Shown in pieces: positions 58,817 to 64,000 of a stretch of 64,000 bases of DNA. The notes under the pieces are model-generated. The model made no database searches and was not told the DNA's origin. It was given only the letters and a program-made list of their open reading frames with translations. The DNA is taken from assembly GCF_017591425.1 (NCBI RefSeq), contig NW_024467083.1, forward strand, positions 13,879,001 through 13,943,000, written 5' to 3'. The DNA is from Ochotona curzoniae (Eukaryota > Chordata > Mammalia > Lagomorpha > Ochotonidae). Each line of letters begins with the position of its first letter. The first letter of the stretch is position 1. The position numbers were made by a program, and so were the translations under genes.

Positions 58817-59115
58817 GGTGCTCTGACCAGCAGAGCCAGCAACGGGGACACGGAGAGGGTCTGGGGATGAAGGAGATCAGTGATGATAGAAGTCTGTGAA
58901 CTCTCCTTTATTGCTCCTTCACCTCTCCTTATATACTCTCCCCTTCCCCCATCCTCATTTAGCAGGATATTGGATACAGATGAGTTCAATTAGTCTAGGT
59001 GTTTTTAGCCACAAGCCCAGTTCCTGTTCCTGCCAAGTTCCTGTTCCTGCTCAGCCTAACGAGCACTAATCAACTCCTTGGCCCACAACGGTAAGGATTG
59101 CCTCCCTTCCTACAT
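58817..59115 (-). mobile_element. solo LTR of an endogenous retrovirus, minus strand
   Basis: A 299-bp insertion into L1 ORF2, flanked by TTTGGAA at 58810-58816 and 59116-59122. Read on minus it begins TGTAGGAAGG just inside the left edge and ends GAGCA just before the right edge, the TG...CA signature. TATATAAG (58927-58934) and the polyadenylation signal AATAAA (58907-58912) lie about 15 bp apart, implying a very short R region like that of betaretroviral/ERV2-type LTRs. No internal retroviral genes remain, so the provirus was lost by LTR-LTR recombination. Confidence 0.85.
58927..58934 (-). promoter_or_regulatory. TATA box of the solo LTR
   Basis: TATATAAG on the minus strand in the middle of the LTR, with a polyadenylation signal just downstream. 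It could still direct transcription toward lower coordinates, but no activity can be read from sequence. Confidence 0.6.
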
Positions 59116-59211
59116 TTTGGAACAGTTTGTGGAGGATTAGGGTAAATTTTTTTTAAAACATTTCGTAGACTTCTGCTGTGAATCCATATGGCCCATGGCT
59201 GACTGGCTTGA

Positions 59212-59239
59212 TTTCTTTCTTTCTTCCCTTCCTTCCTTC

Positions 59240-59318
<79 letters not shown>

Positions 59319-59346
59319 TCCTTCCTTCCTTCCTTCCTTCCTTCCT

Positions 59347-59413
<67 letters not shown>

Positions 59414-59414
59414 G
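59212..59414 (+). repeat. (TTTC)n/(CTTC)n microsatellite, ~200 bp
   Basis: Uninterrupted TTTC units, a central CTTC block at about 59320-59348, then TTTC again. The plus-strand frames of S, F and L over it are artefacts. It lies inside the L1 ORF2 remnant. Confidence 0.97.
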
Positions 59415-59985
59415 TTTTTTATGGGGGGTTTGGGTATTTCATTACTGATTCAATCTCAGCCCCTATTATAAATCTGTTTAGATTATTAATTGCTTCATGA
59501 TTCAATTTTGGTGGAATGTATGTGTCCAAAACTCTACCCATTTCTTCTAGGTTTCCTTGTATGTTGGCATATAGTTGTTTAGAATAGTTCCTAATAATTG
59601 TATACATTGTCTTAGGTATTTGTTCTATTTCCTTTTTCATCTCTGATCTTATTAATCTGTATCTTCTATATTTTTTTATTCATTTGTTTAGTGAGGATAT
59701 TTTTCAAGAACTAACTCTTTGATTTATTGATTATATGTATAGTTCTTTTGGTCTCTATTTGCATTATTTACTCACTTATTTTTGTTATTTCTTTTTCCTG
59801 CTAATCCTGAAATTGCTTCACTGCTGTATTTTTTAGCTCCTTGAAATGCATGGCTAGCTCATTTACTTGGTATTTTTCTAACTTCTTAGCGTAAGCATTG
59901 ATTGTGATAAACTTTCCTCTGAACCCTGTCTTAATCATGTCCCATGTTTTGATATATTGTGTTGATGCCTTACTCTTAAACTATC

Positions 59986-60299
59986 TAAACTTTAACTATA
60001 CAATTTGTTCTTCTTTATTCATGTATCCATTCATCCATTCATCCATCCATCTAAATAATTTTAAACATTTGCTTTCATATAGCATACTTAAATATGATTG
60101 AGATACTAAGAAGGCAACATACTAACTCATGTGAAATCAATAATTTGTCAGGAAAAACAAAACGTGTTCAAAATATTAAACATTCTATCCTTATGTTGTT
60201 TATGGTTTGAAATTAACATTACATTTGAATGAATGGTTATTATATGGTACACATTTAAATTCTTTTGAAATGAGATTTTTAAGAATAACAATTTGCTTA
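59986..60299. other. unique sequence with (ATCC)n run
   Basis: ATCCATTCATCCATTCATCC run at about 60022-60050. The end holds the left target-site duplication of the next SINE (60281-60299). Confidence 0.55.
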
Positions 60300-60625
60300 G
60301 GGCACAGCATGGTAACCTAGTAGCTAAAGTCCTCCCTTAGCACAAGCCAGGAACCCATATGGGCGTTGGTTTTAATCCCAGCTGCCCCACTTTCCATCCA
60401 GCTCCCTGCTTGTGGCCTGGGAAAGCAGTCAAAGAGGGCTCAGGGTCTTGGGACCCTGCACCCATGTGGGAGACCTCAAAGAAGTTCCAGGCTCCTGTCT
60501 GTATCAGCTCAGTTCTGGCTGTTGCAGCCGTTTAGGCAATGAATCAACAGATAAAACGTTTTTCCCCCATCTCTCCTTTTCTCTGTGGATCTGACTTTAC
60601 AATAAATATTTAAAACAAATAAACC
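60300..60625 (+). mobile_element. CSINE copy, plus strand, with 19-bp target-site duplication
   Basis: GGGCACAGCATGGTAACCTA to TTTACAATAAATATTTAAAA in full order. AAGAATAACAATTTGCTTA (60281-60299) and AAGAATAGCTATTTGCTTA (60626-60644) are the flanking duplication, two mismatches in 19. Confidence 0.92.
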
Positions 60626-60644
60626 AAGAATAGCTATTTGCTTA

Positions 60645-63600
60645 AGCATCTCACACATTTATTTTTTTTGTGAAACAGTCTGTTTTCTTTTTTAAAAATG
60701 TGTAAAAATATTACACCCTAATCAAAGCAATTTCAATAAGGAAACTGTAGTAACTATCTAGATTAAGCATTTGACTCATTTGATACTTACTTTCTTAAAA
60801 TCAAAACTTATTTCCCTGAAGTTAATATGTTATTCGAACATACATGTTGCTATAGACTTATCATTTAATAAACGAGCTTTTTTCCTTAATTTTTGCACTT
60901 AAAAATTTATTTGACGTGATTTTAAATCTGTTTTAACAAAGCTTTTTAATTCCTTGGATGTTAATCAATTCCCTGCTGTGATTCTGCCCTGCTAGACAGC
61001 TGGACCACCACTGCTCTGAAAATTAAATTGAGCCATTTGCTCTGGTTGTAAGTTATAGCTCTATGGCAGATAAAGCACAATGATTAGTTCGAACACAAAA
61101 TGCTTTTTCATTTGTTTTGTGAGATTGATGTTTTTCTATTTTCTTCAAAGCATATATATTTTTTAAAATTCTTGTTTATACTCTCTTTACATATAATGAT
61201 GTGATGAGTTCAGACCTCTGTCCTCAGGGACCTAGAATTTGAAATTCATTGATAAGTTTTTCTAATTAATCTCTTATCAAGGAATTGCATTTGAAAAGAG
61301 GGGTGGTAAATCATGTTTTTTATAATTGCTGTGTAATGATACAAATATATTTTGCAAAAATAATGAATGTTCTTATTAAGTGAAGAACAAAACAATTTTT
61401 TCTTTGTATACCAAAATGTATTTTATATATTTGTTAAATAGTGTGCAAATTTCATCATCCATACATAGCTATTAAGATGTAAGTCCCCTTGTTTGCTGCA
61501 AGATCTGGAACTGTAAAGGCATCAAATACAATCATAATATCTCCTTCATTCCATACGACTGTCCTTTTCTTGATGAAAAACAGTGACATAAATTTGCAAT
61601 ATCATATCTTGTACAAATTTAGGCCCAATAAAACATAGAGTTGGAAGAATACATAATGATTAATGAATGTTTAACAGTATAAATTTGAATTATCTCAAGT
61701 CCTGATTTATGGTATACAATTGTAATATTCATGATGTGAATGTAAATTTTAGTTAAGATACTATACCTTAACTCAGATTTTCAAAGAACATAAGCAGCCT
61801 ATGCCCATAATGTTGATCAGTGTATAGGAGACAAAGTTATTACAGCTAAGTTCCCTTAATTAAATACATAATTTTCTATTGTCCTGAAAATTACATCATA
61901 TACACTCTTCACACAATGAAAATTAGAAAAAGAACATTTACACTGTTCTTTTGAGATGGGTGTTATATGAAATGGGAAACAGACCACAAAGCTGACATGT
62001 TTCATCTTATTTGCATTCAAATAGAAAACCAAAGACTACTTGAAATCCTAGAATGTGACCTTTTTTATTTGAATAGTCATTGTTGCACAATCATCATGTG
62101 TTAGGCCCCTGTGAAGGTCTTAAAATAATTTATTTGTGCAAACACACATAACTGATTCTTATCTAAGTTTCCTTGAGGCTTTGAAGATAGAGGCCTAATG
62201 CAGAAAGGTTTCTGACATACTGTTGCCTACAAGATTAAGTAGAAGTTGGGCAGAGGATAATCAGGAGACATATTTACAAAGTCTATCATGCCTAATTAAC
62301 AAATTCAAATTTATTGAGCAAATAACAATTAGCCATTACAGAAATTTTCATGCAAGGAGTGATGTCATTTGACTTTCCTTTATAGGAAATTCTGTATCTT
62401 GTAGATTGATAATCATTTAAGTATTTTGAATAAGAGATTGTCATGATCAAATATTGTTAGCAAAGAAATAATTTGGTCTTGAGTTGATTGGATATTTAAT
62501 CAGAGAAAGACAAAAGTGGAAGGTATAGAAAGGCCCACTACTAATAGAGAAGAAAAGTGATACCAGAAACACATTGTAACATAGTGGATTAGGGCTTTTA
62601 AGAGAATTTTTTAAATTTGCATGGGATGAGGGAAGTAGAGACAGGAGAGTTTAATAACTGAAATGGATGCTATGAGAATTTGGACAAGAATAACATAATA
62701 AGAGGAGATGAAATTTGAGAATATAAGAACACTATTCCATGCTTATTTTCTCTTTCACACAGTAAAAATATATTGTGGTTCTAGACAGCAGTTCCTTACA
62801 CAGTTACCCTTTCCCACTTTGCAAAATTCCATAAAAGAATAGTTTGTGCTTTCTACCACAAGTTCTTTCACATCTAAATTAAATAATTTGTATCAAACTT
62901 CATCATACATACAATTTGGAAAAATTACTTTCCTATCATCAATGACGTTTAGGTTGCTAAATTCGAAGTTTTAGTATCCAATATTCCACTTTGTTAATTG
63001 GCAGTATTATGTATGTTCGATTGCATTTGTTTTGATACTGTTTCTGTGTCTTTCAGGAACCCGTGGTGTCTTGGCTTCCTCATATCTCTTTGATTACACT
63101 TTCTCATCAGCACTATTTTCATTGTTATTCCTAATACTGGTATTGCTAAAGTCTCTGTTTTTGGTTTCTTTCTCCTGTCTGTTCAAAAATTCTGTATTCC
63201 ATCACCCGGTGAATAATTTTTGCTGCAAGTGTATGCTGCATCTCTTCAACTTCTATCTCCACTTCAAACTTCCCTTTAAAACTCCAGACACATAGTCAAG
63301 TGCTTCCTAAGCATCTTAGTGTGATGTCCATCACCCAATAGCCATTTTGAAGTAAACATAAGAAAAATACAAGTATCAATTTGCCTCCTTTACAATTGCT
63401 TTCTAATATTACAATATTTTAAACATTACAACATTTACAATATTTTAAAATTATACTTATGGTCATTTTGGTTTAAATTAAATTTCTCAAAATAACTCTC
63501 TTTCTCCATCACTCTCTTTTTCCTCTAAGTTCTTGTATGCAGCCAACAAACAAAATACTAGTTTTACTACCAAGGTATTTCTTTAATTCTCTAATTCTCA

Positions 63601-64000
63601 CCACTTTCCATTTTAATGTTGGTGTAAGTTCAAGATCTCTCCCTGATATTACAATTGAAATTCAAGTAGAGTTCATGCTTTCACTTAACACATTATAATA
63701 CCTCTCCTTAAACAAATGCCATCATATAATTTCTCCAACAAAACTCTTCAGTTTTTTTTTTATTTCCCTTGAGATAAAACTGAAGAATTAACACTACAAA
63801 TAAAATTAGATGTATACTAAACACCTAGGATTTTCCTATGTTGATCTTTTTTTTAATCAGTTCATTCTATAATTCAGCCCCAGTAAAATGTATGTAACTC
63901 CTCTTCCTTGTAAATTTCGAAGTATTCTTCTTTTTTGATATACTTTCTTCAAGGTGCATTCAGTTATTATTAATAGATTTGCTCCAATTATATCATCTCA
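60645..64000. other. unique AT-rich sequence to window end, no gene seen
   Basis: About 3.4 kb with no recognised transposon. A high-complexity stretch at 60950-61110 looks like a candidate conserved noncoding element. An octamer-like ATTTGCAT lies near 62010, followed by CAAAT, as an imperfect palindrome. The 87-codon plus frame at 63032-63295 is hydrophobic and unidentified, without splice support. Confidence 0.5.

Larger units (their letters stand above)
57994..59985 (-). pseudogene. L1 ORF2 (reverse transcriptase region) fragment, minus strand, broken
   Basis: Internal part of L1 ORF2, which encodes the endonuclease/reverse transcriptase used for retrotransposition. On minus, 58275-58622 gives 115 codons including the RT-domain SIDA(K)KTFD segment and GTRQGCPLSLLIFN, a core RT motif. 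59419-59640 gives the ORF2 part just upstream (NLEEMGRVLDT). The copy is truncated at both ends, has frame breaks, and is interrupted by a solo LTR (58817-59115) and a TTTC microsatellite (59212-59414). It is not functional. Confidence 0.92.

Noticed and set aside
58798..58989. 63-codon minus frame across the LTR insertion
   Set aside because: It runs through LTR promoter and U5-like sequence and has no independent coding support.
59178..59500. 97- and 101-codon plus frames rich in S, F and L
   Set aside because: They are direct translations of the TTTC microsatellite.
1..64000. CRISPR arrays, operons, riboswitches or bacterial-type mobile elements
   Set aside because: The window is eukaryotic nuclear DNA. 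No regularly spaced identical repeats, no ribosome-binding-site-linked genes and no bacterial insertion sequences were found.

Overview
The window looks like gene-poor, AT-rich mammalian nuclear DNA. No stretch can be defended as an intact protein-coding gene. It is dominated by about 42 copies of a tRNA-derived SINE of the lagomorph C family (CSINE). The best copies have a tRNA-type promoter at the 5' end, the recurring phrase GGATCCCATATGGGCGC, a CT-rich segment near TCTGTATATCTGCC, and an AATAAATAAATCTT tail. This family points to Lagomorpha. The consensus form resembles my recollection of the pika (Ochotona) version more than the rabbit one, but the genus is an inference.

Layout. 0-3.4 kb: two old CSINEs, then a G/C-richer block with a degenerate array of about 60-bp units (1.29-2.64 kb). 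3.4-13.4 kb: mostly unique AT-rich DNA with a few CSINEs and a probable MaLR/MLT1-type LTR near 10.6-10.9 kb. 13.4-14.8 kb: a truncated CSINE, an L1 3' end and a 200-bp polypurine tract. 16.9-30 kb: the densest SINE field, including a nested cluster at 28.5-29.5 kb and a young SINE with a perfect 17-bp target-site duplication inside an L1 3' end (25.8 kb). 31.1-34.3 kb: the 5' half of an ancient L1, minus strand, split by a CSINE. 34.3-43 kb: more CSINEs, MIR-like fragments, two exon-like open blocks (40.4-40.6 and 41.77-41.93 kb) and mostly unique DNA. 43.1-44.1 kb: two CSINEs and a pair of near-identical 120-bp direct repeats. 44-52 kb: mostly unique DNA with five CSINEs. 52.4-53.2 kb: an L1 3' end, plus strand. 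57.7-60 kb: a CSINE abutting a minus-strand L1 ORF2 fragment that carries a 299-bp solo retroviral-type LTR and a 200-bp TTTC microsatellite. 60.6-64 kb: unique AT-rich DNA.

There is no gene network to describe. The organisation is a record of successive insertions: old L1 and MIR/MaLR pieces, old diverged CSINEs, then younger CSINEs and one LTR placed into them. CSINEs depend on L1 machinery in trans for copying (family knowledge), which fits the oligo(A)-like tails and 11-19 bp target-site duplications seen here. I found no previously undescribed biological system that I can defend. The most unusual items are the 120-bp repeat pair at 43.6/44.0 kb, the solo LTR, the 60-bp unit array and the block at 41.77-41.93 kb that is open and splice-flanked on both strands.
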